64,000 nt of DNA from Drosophila miranda (taxonomy: Eukaryota; Arthropoda; Insecta; Diptera; Drosophilidae): the NCBI RefSeq assembly GCF_003369915.1, contig NC_046673.1, positions 10,338,001 through 10,402,000 on the forward strand, in the 5' to 3' direction. This document shows, piece after piece, positions 1-12,268 of this stretch. Numbering within the stretch: the stretch's first letter is position 1; each line of letters starts with the position of its first letter. The notes under the pieces are model-generated. The model was given only the letters and a program-made list of their open reading frames with translations. It searched no databases and had not been told where the DNA came from. The position numbers and the translations under genes were made by a program.

Positions 1-1110
1 AACTCCGAGTGCCTACTCCTAAATGGTTCAGTTTTTGCCAAATTTGACCAGTGTTTATTGCTCGTTGAAAATCCAAACTATAACCACAAACTCTTAATAA
101 ACAACGATATACACACTTGATCATAATAATAGGTACACGTTGAAGCTTTTCATTAATAATTAGTTTTATCGTACTTTAAGTGTTGAAAAACAAATTTTTT
201 TGGTATGTTTTATTTGTCGGAACTGCAACCGTGACAAAAAAATGAAACAGGGAAACCGCCGAATAACAGAGCTTTAAGCGAAATTGCGAGTTGACATCAC
301 ATTTTGGCTGATCAAAATAATAGGTACAGTGTCAGTAAATTTTGAATATCAAGTGAATAATTTGGAAATTCTTGGCTTTTTGGCAATTAAACATCCATTT
401 CATTTAACTACAGTCTAAATATAAACAAATAATTATTTTTTTTCTTACAAGAATAGGCCGAAAGTCTTATTGTACAGCCCAATTGGCTCTTAGTCTGAAA
501 AGAGAAGGCCAATCTCTTCGGGCCATTGCCAAATTAATGAGCTGTGTGTAGGGTGTGCTGCCTCTTGTCATACGCTTGATTTCGAAGCCAAGCCACGTGG
601 TTTCTACCTTGAGTCGAGCAAATATATTGCCAAAAGATACCGAATGTTATTTCTAAGATCTCAAGCTTCAAGATGTCAAGATTCACTCTGTGAAAAGCAT
701 TTACGAGTATTATGGTCTATGAAATTCGTGAGCCATTATCAATGTTTTTAAAGTCACTGTTCTTCCTTTTGAGGGCATATCAGGTCATGCTTGGAGAAGA
801 CAAGTACCGAAATTTCGTCATAAAGAAGTATTTTATGCGCTTTGTTGACAGAGAGTCCAGTAAATGTTGCATGAACTGCTAAAAGGAGAGGGTTGGGCTT
901 CCAGATTGATTGCGAAGTGAGTCACCAGCAAAGACAACATCTGTATATATCTCGTGTAAGCCTTGTGCTTCGTCTAGCCAACAGTCTGGAAGCTACCAGG
1001 TCTATCATTGTCCCAGCAGGAGAAGTGACAAGAGTCATCAAGCAACAAGGCACCGAAACACCTAAAATGATCCTGAAAGCCAGGATACTAAAATAATATT
1101 AACAGCATGA
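1..1110 (+). mobile_element. Decayed Tc1-like DNA transposon, left part
   Basis: A short motif similar to 'tgatcAaAATAATAGGTACA' occurs twice, near 119 and near 309, as subterminal direct repeats do in Tc1 elements of the IR/DR type. From about 452 to 545 the plus-strand translation resembles the N-terminal helix-turn-helix of a Tc1 transposase (residues such as CTAQLALSLKREGQSLRAIAK), and it is followed by stops and frameshifts. No intact transposase or matching right terminus is visible. The element starts at or before the window edge, so its outer end cannot be placed. Confidence 0.45.
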
Positions 1111-3160
1111 TAACAATGGCCCCTATTATCCTCATCAATGGAAGAAATCTGTCATCTCAAAGCCAGCCATCATCCTGCCCTGCCCTGCCAAAGAGGTCTG
1201 AAAAGCTGCTCTTAAATTATATCAGGCAGCTCCCACCCATCAACAGTGCAATCCCATGAACCTTTGAACCTCTGAGATACGAAAAGCATGTGAAAGGCGA
1301 GAGTATGGCTTCGCTGTCTTACTCCCAAGCGACACAGAACATTCATAAAGTATTGGAATCGCAAAGAAGTCCTCTCTGAACCCCAGGGTAGCGTGCTTGG
1401 ACCGCCACTGCATATCATCTACCCAGGAGATGTGCCGAGAAACAGCTTCGACACTCGCTGATGAGACTGCCTTGCCCAGACGCTCCAAGTCCCTCCGAAA
1501 CACTCATAATCCCATCTGGTGGCCTTGCCACTACTCTGCGGGACATACAGGCCAACGTTTATGTAAATAATGGCCATTAGAGCGCGGATATGATCTGAAA
1601 AGAATGTGCTAACATGCCTCCAATGGAGCAGCAAGTCCGCTGAGAGCTCTTCATAAAAGGGCAATAACAGTATTCGCACGCCCTTCGCCCCAAAGTTTGT
1701 GCGCCTTTGATGATGGGAGACTGTACAAGGACAGGCGAATGGGATGAAAGAAATGCGCCTAATTTTGCATCACACATTTGATGTTCCCACGGTCGTCGGC
1801 CCGGCACTCAAAGACCAAAAGAGGGATAGGGGTACATCTAATCGGATAACATTCGGGGAAACCCCGGGCCGGAGAAGTCAAGAATGCCTGAAATTTCAGA
1901 GTGCGGCTGCTTTTTGTCGCCTGAGCCAAAGCCACCGCATTTTGTGGTCGGGGTCCTGTGATATAACACGGAATCAAGGCTGTACGGCCTCCTGAAAGGG
2001 AGTACTTCGTAGACAGAGAGATGGATGGAGATGTAGAACGATAGACAGATTAGACAGATTAAACTCAAATTAATCTGTAGATGGCATAACTATCATCATC
2101 TATTAAATCTAAATAGTTTTACCACAACCAGCTCTGTGTAAAAGAACCGAAACGAAATTTAAATGCCGAAAAAACGCATAAAAAAAGCCATATCAATTAG
2201 GTTTGTTCAAATCGATTTAAGCTGACAATAGACAAAGGCTTTCCATGGCATTTTTTTTGGACAGTCCGGGGTTCCCGGTCGTTGGGGAGGGAGGGGCGCC
2301 GCCATATGCCAATTACAAGCGAAAATATAACCGGCAATAAAATGACAACGTAAAGTCCCACAGAGCAGTCCTTGCAGCACAAAGGCAACGTCAACGGCAG
2401 ATCAAAATTGCCTTAGATTGGGAGCTCGTTTAGCTCATTGAAAGACAATGGACCGAAGGGCGCCGCCACAGACCATACAACAGATTCCCAAATCGTTTCT
2501 AGAACCAAGGGATTTTAATTTGCGGCCAGATCCGGGTCTGTTAACAGGGAATGGGGCCGCGATGGAACCCCTTAGAACCACTAGACAATATACATATTTA
2601 CATATTTCGCTCTGGCAGGCTCCACGCCGCCGTAACGTTCGAAAGTTGTTTGAAGGACGCGGCTAATGGTTATTGATTGCCTACCAGGAAGTCTAAGGTG
2701 TTACGCCGGCTCCGCCCGGCTCTCATTGACAATCGAGGAGCCGGGGCATAGAACATTTAACAAAGCGCGCAATTGTGGAATTTCTCTCTCTCTTTTATTT
2801 GCATATTTAATTTGTTTTGAGTTTTCTGCCGCTGCCGCTGTTGAAAAACAAAAAACCGCTGACAGACAAAACAATCACGGAAATTCTTCACAAACAATCC
2901 GTGCACATCCCACATCCCAATCACATCGCATCTGGTATCTGCATCTGATTTAAGGCCCAGTGGCTTGCCCTCGAACCGACCGAACCTTTCGAGAACTGCA
3001 ACAATTTGTATGAGTGAAATGTGTTTTAACCGAATGTCTGTTTCTGAGTTTCTGAAACCAATCGTTACGGTCTGGTGTTTCAACGCAGCGGCACTCCCGG
3101 CACTCTGTTATATCTCGCTCACTACGCCAGAGGGCGCCATTGTACTAGGCGGAAAAATGC
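1111..3160. other. Intergenic DNA without a recognisable gene
   Basis: Only short overlapping open frames on both strands are present, with no splice-linked coding pattern. The piece at about 1948-1975 (CCTGTGATAT followed by ACACGGAATCAAG) resembles the inner part of the DINE-1 copies elsewhere in the window. It may be a worn copy. The rest looks like decayed repeat or upstream DNA of kek5. Confidence 0.4.
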
Positions 3161-3164
3161 CTCT

Positions 3165-3660
3165 TTTTATGCCCGTTACTCAAAGTTCTTGATCAGCATC
3201 AAGAGTCGAGTGGATATGGCTATATCTGTCACTATAGCACCTAGATCTCAGAGCCTATAAGAGCTGGACTAAACAAAATTTGGTAGCCAGGACGAAAGGA
3301 CGAAAGTCTAGGGCATCAAAGATTTTCCAGATACAAAAAACCCTATAACGCAGAACTTTAAGGAATAGCCACTTCTACCAGTTCGCAACGGATCGAACGC
3401 TTACTCCCTCTCTCTCTCCCTCTCTCGCACACACTCTTCTTCATCCAGTGTGCGCCCCTGGCGGAGATGAGCTAGAAAATGAGAAAGAGAGACAGAGAGT
3501 CGCAGCCAGGTCCGCGGCTCTACAATGCGTCGATCAACAGTCAAGCCAATTGCCGGATAACTTTGATCCTTCGAATGTGAAATGGAGTTATCAAAGCCAG
3601 CTGAAAGAGCTCTGATTTTCAACAAAAGGGGACCAGACCTTGCTCTAAAAGATTCGATTC
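3165..3660 (+). mobile_element. DINE-1/INE-1-like repeat copy
   Basis: The stretch carries the DINE-1 (Helitron-related) landmarks in order. First is a GCCCGTTACTCAAAG-type start, then TTCTTGATCAGCATCAAGAGTCGAG, GATCTCAGAGCCTATAAGAGCTGG and the CT-rich TCTCTCTCCC block, and last TCCAGTGTGCGCCCCTGGCGGAG. The same landmarks recur near 4.45, 7.0, 17.5, 42.3, 47.4, 60.2 and 61.8 kb. The family assignment rests on remembered consensus, not a search. Confidence 0.65.
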
Positions 3661-4199
3661 AGAGTTGCCTCCTGTTCGACGCATCCATCAAAATGATTTA
3701 GCTTTAGTAGCCTTTTCTTTTGATGGCAGACAAAATGTCGCTCTTAATGGAAATTACCAACCGAGAGTACAATGGGAGTCTCCAATGGGATTCCCAAGGA
3801 ACCGCAAAACAAGTTTTTGACGACTCCAATGGCCAACAAATCCAATTATGGTAGTTCTTTAGGGAACCAAATTTAACGCTTACCAGCTGCGATGGAATAA
3901 TTCGAAAGTTTGAAATTCTGTTGAATAAACCATGGCATTGATTTGCGTGTTTGTTGCATTTCAACGAACTTCCACTTGGCCATTTGTTCAATGCCTTAGA
4001 AAATGCCGCAGCCACAGCGAGTGGGACTAGAGATCTGCCCACAACTTCCGGTGAGCAGAAAGTTCTGAGCCCAACCGCACTTTAAACCCCTTTCAAGGGG
4101 GAAAATGCCTTCACCTGTGGATGATAGAGAGGATCACAGCGAGTTGCTAACTTTATCCAATACCATGAACCACGAAGGCTAAAAAGCAGTGGCTTATTT

Positions 4200-4610
4200 T
4201 AGTTAATTAAAGCCCCTTTTCGCGGAGTGTATCTATTAGAACATCTATTGGTCTTATCTACTAGTCGTATCAGCTTCAGACCAGAAGTAAAACATAGTAA
4301 AGGCATAGTGTGTGATGGAGAGAAATATATGCTCTGGTTTCGAAATCATACTCTGAAACACTGAAGCAATAAGATGGATAATAATATAGGCTGTCATTGG
4401 AGGCTTACATATATGAGAAAAGAGATACCTGGTACTCGAAGAGTGTAGGATGTGTGTAACACCCAGAAGGAAGCATTTCCGACCCCATAAACTATATATA
4501 TTCTCGATCAGCATCAATTTCCGAGTCGATACAGCCATGTCTGTAATTCCATAAACCCCATACGCATTTATTAGCAATTTTTGCGCATTTGCGTCTTGCC
4601 AGACGGCCAG
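4200..4610 (+). mobile_element. DINE-1/INE-1-like repeat copy
   Basis: It contains TGTGTAACACCCAGAAGGAAGCATTTCCGACCCCATAAACTATATATATTCTCGATCAGCATCAATTTCCGAGTCGATACAGCCATGTCTG in broken runs, matching the leading half of the family in the same orientation as the copy at 3.2 kb. The outer limits are approximate. Confidence 0.6.
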
Positions 4611-4950
4611 AATAAATCGTTATCGTCATGGCTGGTGGCGTTTCGTCACGGCTAACGGGGATTCGGAACCGCTTATTGTACGTTACATAATCCCAATCCT
4701 CTTATCTACATCGTTACGATTTGCCATCGATACATCGTTATCGTTACGTGGCGAGCCGTTCGATACAGCCGCGGGGCCGCGGGGCCGCGGGACGAGCGCT
4801 AATTACCCATCCTTAAAAATGATGCATAATCCGTAATACTTGATGGTACTTTTTTCCAATCAGACCTTTCGTCCTTCCACAAACCATCCCTTTCGAATCC
4901 ATTCCTTATTGAGCAAACTAACTCTTTGAATTGTTGCGTGTTCCTTTCAG

Positions 4951-7900
4951 GTGGAAGTGGCAGCTGCAGGACTCGAGGACAAAAACCATTAATTAGTCAC
5001 AGCCTTGTCTGTCGCACACACAGCAGCCGCGGAGGCGGAGGCGAAGGACGAGAAACAGAAAAGCAGGGAAATCCGGACCACAATACAAGCGCGTCAAAAG
5101 GATTAGCCGGCAAAAGGACGATAAACAGGAGTGGGAGATTGGGAGCTTAAAAGTTCGCGAAACACTGACACCCAAAGCAAAGCGACCCCAAACAGTGTTG
5201 CCAGGACCCACCGAGGACCCTCTTGGAACGGGGATTATCGAGTTCCACTCAAGGCCGCCACTTGGCACATGTTCAGCGGCCTGCCGCCGTGAACTGGCCC
5301 CAGCACTAATGACAGTCGGACAGCGGCATAGCCCAGGACCGAGCAGGATGGCCGCCAGAGCGTGGGTGGTGCTCCTGGTGCTGCTGGTGCTGCTGGCCCT
5401 GGCACAGGAGGCACTGGGACACGCGGACTGGATGCAGAGCTGCAGCAACTGCCACTGCCACTGGAACTCGGGCAAGAAGAGCGCCGACTGCAAGAACAAG
5501 TCGCTGGCCAAGATACCGCAGGACATGAGCAACGAGATGCAGGTGGTGGACTTCGCCCACAACCAGATACCCGAGCTGCGCCGCGAGGAGTTCCTGATGG
5601 CGGGGCTGCCGAATCTGCACAAGGTCTACCTGCGCAACTGCACCATCCAGGAGGTGCACCGGGAGGCCTTCAAGGGCCTCAACATACTGATCGAGCTGGA
5701 CATTTCGAGCAACCGCATCCGGGAGCTGCATCCCGGCACCTTTGCCGGCCTGGAGAAGCTGCGCAACGTGATCATCAACAACAACGAGATCGAGGTCATG
5801 CGTAACCACCTGTTCGTCAACCTGAGCTACCTGTCGCGCATCGAGTTCCGGAACAACCGCCTCAAGCAGGTGCAGCTGAACGTCTTCGTGGGCGCCCTGC
5901 CCATCAGCGCCATCTCGCTGGAGCAGAACCAGCTGACGCACCTGCACATGGAGACGTTCAAGGACCTGCAGAAGCTCATGCACCTGTCGCTGCAGGGCAA
6001 CGTGTGGAACTGCAGCTGCGAGCTGCAGGCCTTCCGCGACTACGTGATCTCGAAGCGGCTGTACACCCCGCCCACCGCCTGCCAGGAGCCGGCCCAGCTG
6101 CGCGGCAAGCTGTGGAGCGAGGTGCCCTCGGAGAACTTCGCCTGCAGGCCCCGCATCCTCGGCACGATCCGGTCCTTCTTCGAGGCCAACCAGGACAACA
6201 TAACGCTGCCCTGTCGCATTGTGGGCACGCCGCACCCGAACGTCACCTGGGTGTACAACAAGCGACCCCTCAACCTCAACGACCACCGCATCCAAGTGCT
6301 CAACTCGCTGGAGCAGCTGCCCCTGCAGCAGCCGTCCCAGGTCATGACCTCCGAGCTGCGCATCTTCGGCGTGCGGGCCTCCGACAAGGGCTCCTACATC
6401 TGTGTGGCCGATAACCGGGGCGGCAGGGCGGAGGCCGAGTTCCAGCTGCTGGTCGACGGCGACTATGTGGGAGCGGCCTCCGCCTCCGACGGCCTGGGCG
6501 GGCTGGGCATGAGCGGGGCCATCGGCGCCTCCACCAGCGATCCGCAGACGAATGTCTTTCTGATCATGTGCCTGATCACCACCGCTCTGCTCTTGCTTCT
6601 TATTGTCGTCGTGCTGACTCTGTTCTGGTACTGTCGACGCATTAGGACCTACCAGAAGGACACCACCATGATGAGCGGCGATGGCCTTATATCCACGAAG
6701 CTGGACAAGACCCACAACGGCTCCATGCTGGAGGGCTCCGTCATCATGGAAATGCAGAAGAGCCTCCTCAACGAGGTGAATCCCGTGGAGAAGCCGCCCA
6801 GGCGAACGGACATCGAGAGCGTTGACGGCGGCGACGATGGACACGAGATCAAGAAGACCCTTCTCGACGAAACAGTTTACGGTGAGTAGCGCTTGCGTTC
6901 CGTATTAAGGAGGACAAAATTGTATGTAACAAGTCGAGGGGCATCGACTCGGGGTAGCCTTCGAGAAAGACTCGTATTTGGTCATATCTAGCAGATTGCC
7001 GAATCTGGATCAGATCGGATCAGTAGGAACAAATTATATTGCAGTGGCGCTCCCTCTCTCTCTCACACACACTTTGTCGTGCAGTGTGCGCCCTCAAAAC
7101 TGATTTCGAGCACTCTCAGTGGCAACGACAACACCACTTCGGAGAAGAGCCAGCTACGTCTGTAGCGTTCGTGTCCATTGAGTCCTCATTGGGTTGGCTA
7201 TCCATCCCACCAGTAAATAGACGTCCCAGACCCCCGGATATTGCCTTCGCAGGTACCAGGCCCCTCACAGGCCCCCCAGAGTTCACATCTAATGATGCAG
7301 CTGCCTTCAGATAAAATTGTAAGCCAGGAAGACAGCTTCCTTTACGAGAGGGAGCGTCTTCCCGACTCAATTCGAAACATCATTTGCTCTGTCAGAGCAT
7401 TGATTGTGGAGTATTGGTTGTGGATGAGTACAGAGAAAAAGAAAAGGCCCCCATAGCTCTCCCTAGTAATCTGACCAATGCTCCATCCTCATCCTCCCGA
7501 TCTAATTTCCTTTTATTAACCTATCAGTATGCTAAAGGCTTTCGCTCAACACTCTTTTCCTGGGAAGACGGACATCTATAGTTCTACTTTTAGACCGGGA
7601 GGACGCGCTCTGATTGGAGTGGACGCCAACGTAAGCTTCGGATATCTCCATATACGAGAGGCCCCTGTCCACTATAGAAACCATTCTGTGCTCGCTTTCA
7701 AATAAAATCCATATGATAGTTCTTGGTGACTTTAGCATGCCAGATATTTTGTTGTCTTCGATAAACGAGTCTTACTTTATCGAGGGCTATCTTGACCTGT
7801 CCCTGTCCCCCCCTCAAGTCAACCCTGCAACAACTTCCTTGGGTCGATTGCTTGATCTGAAGAGCCTTTACCATCCTACCTTTGAGGTGCCTGTGGATAG

Positions 7901-8963
7901 TGACGGCGACGTAGATAGCCCCAGACTTATTGAGCCTCGAGTCCTAGTGGATCCTCTCGAAGCTATACACCATTGTCCCTTCCTTTTTTGTAGATCGAGT
8001 TCTATATCAAGCAAGGGTACGATGCTCGGATAACTACGGATTTACCACTAATCCCCTCCTTCCCCTAGCTCGATTGAAACCCAATTTTACCACCTCTCTT
8101 CTTTCTTTTCTTGTCTTGCAGTGGCGAATCGGTCGCGTGACGATGAGACGCATTCAGTGGCATTGTCGGACACGACGGCCACGCCCCGGTCCAGGCACAC
8201 CTACGTGGACGACGCGTATGGCAACAGTTTGCCGCCGGATCTGCTCGCCTTCCCGGCCCGCGTGCCACCCACCTCGCCCTCGATGCAGTCGTCCCAGTCC
8301 AACATACCGGACCAAGTCCTTTACGGCATACGCTCGCCGCCGCTGACCAGCCCCGTGTACGCGCACATGACGCCCCACGGGATCTACGGCACCACCACCA
8401 CGGCGGGCACCCACAACGGCTTCATGACGCTGCAGCACCCCAAGTCCCGGAACCTGGCGCTAATCGCCACGGCCAACAGCTCGCGGCAGCAGCAGCAGCA
8501 GCAAATGGCCGCCGCCCTGCACCACCAGCATGCCGCTGCCTCTCCGTTCCTTCCGGCCCCCGTGGTGTACTCGCCGACCACGGCCGTGGTAATGAAGCAG
8601 GGCTACATGACCATACCGCGAAAGCCGCGTGTGCCCAGCTGGGCACCGAGCACCTCGGGGGCATCGTCCCACCCGGGCACTCAGCTCAGCGAGTTCCAGT
8701 CGCCCACGTCGCCCAATCCGAGCGAGACGGGAACGGCCACCACCGCGGAGCTGCAGGCGGAGCCCGTCTACGACAACCTGGGGCTGCGCACCACGGCCGG
8801 CGGCAACTCCACGCTGAATCTGCACAAGGCACTCGGGGCCCAGGGCGCCCAGCAGCAGTACTCGATGCGCGATCGTCCCCTGCCCGCCACGCCCAGCCTC
8901 ACGTCGGTGGCCTCGGCGGCGAATGTCAGCAAGATCTACGAGCCCATCCACGAGCTGATCCAG

Positions 8964-8995
<32 letters not shown>

Positions 8996-9329
8996 ACATA
9001 TGCAACAGCAACAGCACCTTTATCCCTCAGAAACAGAGTCTCTGTATGGGGGCAAGCACCATGGGATTACCATACTGCCGGGGGCCAGCATTAGTGGGGC
9101 CGGCCTGGGCTACGCCGGACCCCTGTCGCCCTCGATGGCGACATCTGGGTCCCCCACACACGCCAGCATGGGCAGCATGGGCAGCTCGGGCTCGCCGAAG
9201 ATTGCAAAGATACCACCAAGACCACCACCGAAGCCCAAGAAGAAGATGTCCGTGACGACGACGCGCAGCGGGCAGGGCAGCACAAGTCAGCTGTTCGACG
9301 ACGAGGGCGAGGACGGCACCGAGGTTTAA
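4951..9329 (+). CDS. kek5: kek5: LRR-Ig transmembrane protein (Kekkon family)
   Basis: This encodes a cell-surface protein of the Kekkon family, which modulates receptor signalling such as EGFR/BMP at the membrane. A 5' UTR exon probably starts at 4951 after TTCCTTTCAG. The chosen start is ATG 5348, which opens a classic signal peptide (MAARAWVVLLVLLVLLAL); in-frame ATGs at 5195 and 5309 give no signal peptide at the N terminus. Coding exons are 5348-6881 and 8122-9329 (CG|GTGAGT donor, TTGCAG acceptor, phase 1), 913 aa in total. Domains in order are a Cys-rich LRR N-cap (about residues 30-50), six or seven LRRs (50-215), an LRR C-cap (NVWNCSCEL, 218-270), one C2-type Ig domain (Cys near 288 and 351) and a transmembrane helix (402-430). 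The long cytoplasmic tail has polyQ, a proline-rich PPRPPPKPKKK segment and a C-terminal TEV, a class I PDZ ligand. Assignment to kek5 among the kek genes rests on remembered sequence and the X-linked neighbours. Confidence 0.9.
6940..7110 (+). mobile_element. DINE-1-like inner fragment in the kek5 intron
   Basis: TCTGGATCAGATCGGATCAGTAGGAACAAAT is followed by TCTCTCTCTCACACACAC and a GTGCAGTGTGCGCCCTC segment, the same order as in the copies at 3.4 kb and 17.7 kb. The fragment lies within the single large intron of kek5 and does not disturb the splice sites. Confidence 0.5.
7320..8060 (+). mobile_element. Non-LTR retrotransposon (LINE) endonuclease remnant
   Basis: Plus-strand frames read like the apurinic endonuclease of jockey/I-type LINEs. 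The best piece is the frame opening at 7713, MIVLGDFSMPDILLSS, which resembles the catalytic GDFN motif with Asn replaced. It is followed by QVNPATTSLGRLLDL, resembling the QxNxxxNxxGRxLDL motif, and a degraded D-x-HHCP ending. Upstream frames from 7330 are related but shifted. Frameshifts and the absence of a reverse transcriptase show an inactive fragment within the kek5 intron. Confidence 0.55.
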
Positions 9330-11500
9330 TTTGGCACCCCCCCGCCAGCCCCAGCCCCAGCCCCAGAACCGAATCGAAGCTCGAAGCGACGCAGCAGCCT
9401 TCTCAGAGCAGCTGCTGGTCCTGCCTCTCGAACAGCCAACTTGGCTGCCACATGCCTCCTCTGGATGGCTCCGACGTGTGTGCCAAACGACTGATGTAAA
9501 ATTTAGTAATTAAACCGATAAGCATACGACTATGCACGACTATACAGAAGCAAACAGATGACAGGCAGCCGAGAAAAACCAGAACATCAAATGTGTATAT
9601 TTAAAGCAAAAAAGGAGGAAAGAAAGAAAGAACGAAGGAAAGAACGAAACCAGATGGAAACCTAGTACCCAAGTTAAACCATTTTAGCATTATCTAATCC
9701 CAAATACATATTAGCGGAGATATGTAAGAACCCAATTTACTTGCTGCAAATATATACACACACACACACACGTATATAATGATAGAAAAGAAAACAAAAA
9801 ACAAAATTTGAAAAAGAAAACTCTTAGCTCGAAGAAAAAACTGTCATCGAGACACAATTACATTCTTGTTATAATTACAAAAAAAAAAAAAAACAAAAAG
9901 AAAAAACCCTTACAGAATTGTATAATAGTAATGCATACAGATTTAAATAGTAACTATTTATATATATAATTAATATACACCTAAGACGTACACACTGTAT
10001 ACATAGGTATGTATATGCAGAAGGTTTTTTTTTAAAGGATTCCCTGTAGAGGATTGGGAAGTATGTATTGTAAGGCGTTTGCACTCGCAACTAAGACAGA
10101 GAGGACGATGTAATTGAAACTTAAATATATACATACATACATATGTACTTGCACTAGCTATTCGAATACATACATACATACATAGTATATTAAAACGATC
10201 TGCATGTATTTCAATATGTACATGAATTTCTAGGCAGAATATTTATACGATACAATATACCATACGATATAGCCGAACCCTAAATGTTTCGAAACCAAAT
10301 CGCAAAAAACACACACATACTTAATATAGACGATATACTCGTAAACAAGAAGAAAGAAACATAAGAATAACAATAGAATACCGTTTAGTCAACTCTTAAT
10401 AGGTCTTTGAATTGCAAATCAATACCAAACAAAACAAAAATTAAAGATCAGCTGTTAAAGCTATGTATGTGGCCTGCGAGTAGAACAGGCACGACTGCAG
10501 TTCCTGAGTGCCCCTCCTTGGTTATGTTTTTCAATTCAGTCGTCGCGAGTCACCCTGCTATTGTGATAGCCACCTAATAGCACTTTGAATGAGCTTAATA
10601 CACGCTTCCCATGTTTTCTCTTCAACTTTATTTTACCTTCATACACGCACACGTGTACTAAGTATTTATGATATGTTTACCATTTTTTTTTTTATCTATC
10701 AATTAGCAATTACACTTTCAATTGATTCATGGAACGAAACAGCAGTTATGTGTGTGTGTATTTTTATGAATAACTGCCAAGCTAAACCATTTCATGTAGT
10801 GGATTTTAAATCAAAAAAAAAACAAAAACAAACGGATAAAGTTGATTTGGGTGTTTCAAATATAGAAATCACAGCCATAGAAAACTGATAGGATATAGGA
10901 GACGTTACGCCCATACTTGCCTCTTGAACGACCTTAAGATCGCGAAAGGAGTATCAGCAGAGGCTGAAAACCCAACCCAAAATCGTTTGATTAAGCAAAA
11001 GTATTAAATATTTAATAATTATAATTAATTTTTTTTCGTACTGCTTTCCTGTTTGTAGAGATTTGAACACTACAATTGTTTGTATTTATGTATAGGATTG
11101 TTTTTGAATTTGGAGCATGCGCCAAATATTCGAAAGAAGAGATCTCTAAACGCGAAAATATATGTAGTACTTTGCAGGCATCATTTAAAATCACAACAAC
11201 AGCAAAAATTCATCAGACAGACACAAATTTTTTATCAAATTAGCCAAAATCTAAACCATTCTAATTTTAAACAATTTTAAACTAAATTTAAATGATAGAA
11301 GGGCTCTTACACATAAGTTTCTTATAATTTTTGCATTGTTTGCTAACATTTAAAATACTAAAATTAAATATGAATAAAACGGATTCAACAAAACTAGTTT
11401 TTTTAATTATATTAGATCTGCTGGTACTTAGCGATCGCAGGTGTACATTCAATTCATGTAAATTCGTTGCACAACCAGAACCCATATAGTATACACATGC
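9330..11500 (+). other. kek5 3' UTR and AT-rich downstream DNA
   Basis: After the kek5 stop the sequence turns strongly AT-rich, with (CA)n at about 9758-9770, poly-A runs near 9880 and repeated TACATACATA near 10130-10180. Several ATTAAA-type signals (near 9508 and 10440) could serve polyadenylation. No reading frame with coding character was seen. The true cleavage site cannot be decided from sequence alone. Confidence 0.5.
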
Positions 11501-11639
11501 ATATTTACATATGTTCTTGATCAGAATCAACAGTCTGCTTCTGAAGTGTTCGCCATATTCATCACCTCACACACAAAAGCCAAGCACCGTACCGACTAGG
11601 CCAAAGTCGTCTATGCATCTTCAGCACAGTCAGTTTAGT

Positions 11640-12268
11640 GAGCTGGGGACAATCCTTGAGGAGCCCAAGGATAGGCACTCTGCAACGTCGGCAGAGGTGC
11701 TAGACGAGGCAGCGAGCAACGAAGCTAAACGATGAGGAACGATGGCCGATAGCCGATGAGAGTCGAGCGGACGGTCTCACTAAACGATCCAGCGCGTGCA
11801 TGGGAATGTATGGTACATGACGCCACCGGCCAAGAGCCGTTAATCCAGGGCAGAAAGAGGAGCAGCGAGCCTATAAAAGGAGGCCGACGGTAACGCAACA
11901 AGGCAGTCGGCAGTTGTTTTGAAGGAAAAGAATAAGCAGTCCAGAGAGGAATATCTGAAGTAGGCGAAAGAGTCGGAAGTGTGTGAAGCTGAGTGAGGAC
12001 GTCCCGACACTGCCATGGCCCTCTTCCTTGCGTCCCACGCTCTTTTCTCCGCGCTTCCAGTCCGTTCGCCTCGGTACCTACTCCGCTGTTGATTCCGCCA
12101 AAGCTTCTCGTCCTTTCGGTAAGTCCTAGGGATGTGCTCCTGGCTGGAGCATACCCATAATGCCGCTGCTGTGCCGCTGAGTCGACTATGTGGCGTTCCG
12201 TCCACTGCAGCAGGGACCAATCGACTTCGGAACTGTTGGTTCACGCCCACGGGAAATAGTGACATCAA
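11640..12268 (+). promoter_or_regulatory. TATA-box promoter or LTR-like segment flanking the inverted repeat
   Basis: TATAAAAG lies at 11872-11879 and is followed about 30 bp later by GGCAGTCGGCAGTT, an initiator-like context, in GC-richer sequence than the surroundings. Part of the segment (about 12050-12118, including GATTCCGCC and AGCTTCTCGTCCTTTCG) is repeated in inverted, diverged form at about 16553-16610. It therefore belongs to the same repeat family as the large palindrome next to it. An LTR of a retroelement or the promoter of a transposon transcript are both possible. No transposase or gag frame follows. Confidence 0.4.

Noticed and set aside
1212-1807. Overlapping minus-strand frames that might be a decayed transposon
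   Set aside because: No recognisable transposase or reverse-transcriptase motif; frames are short and inconsistent.
5195-5347. In-frame ATGs at 5195 and 5309 as the kek5 start
   Set aside because: They add a Pro-rich leader before a typical signal peptide; ATG 5348 puts the signal peptide at the N terminus.
5306-6844. 512-codon open frame on the minus strand opposite kek5
   Set aside because: It is a shadow of the GC-rich kek5 exon; composition is His/Val/Leu-rich and has no recognisable domain.
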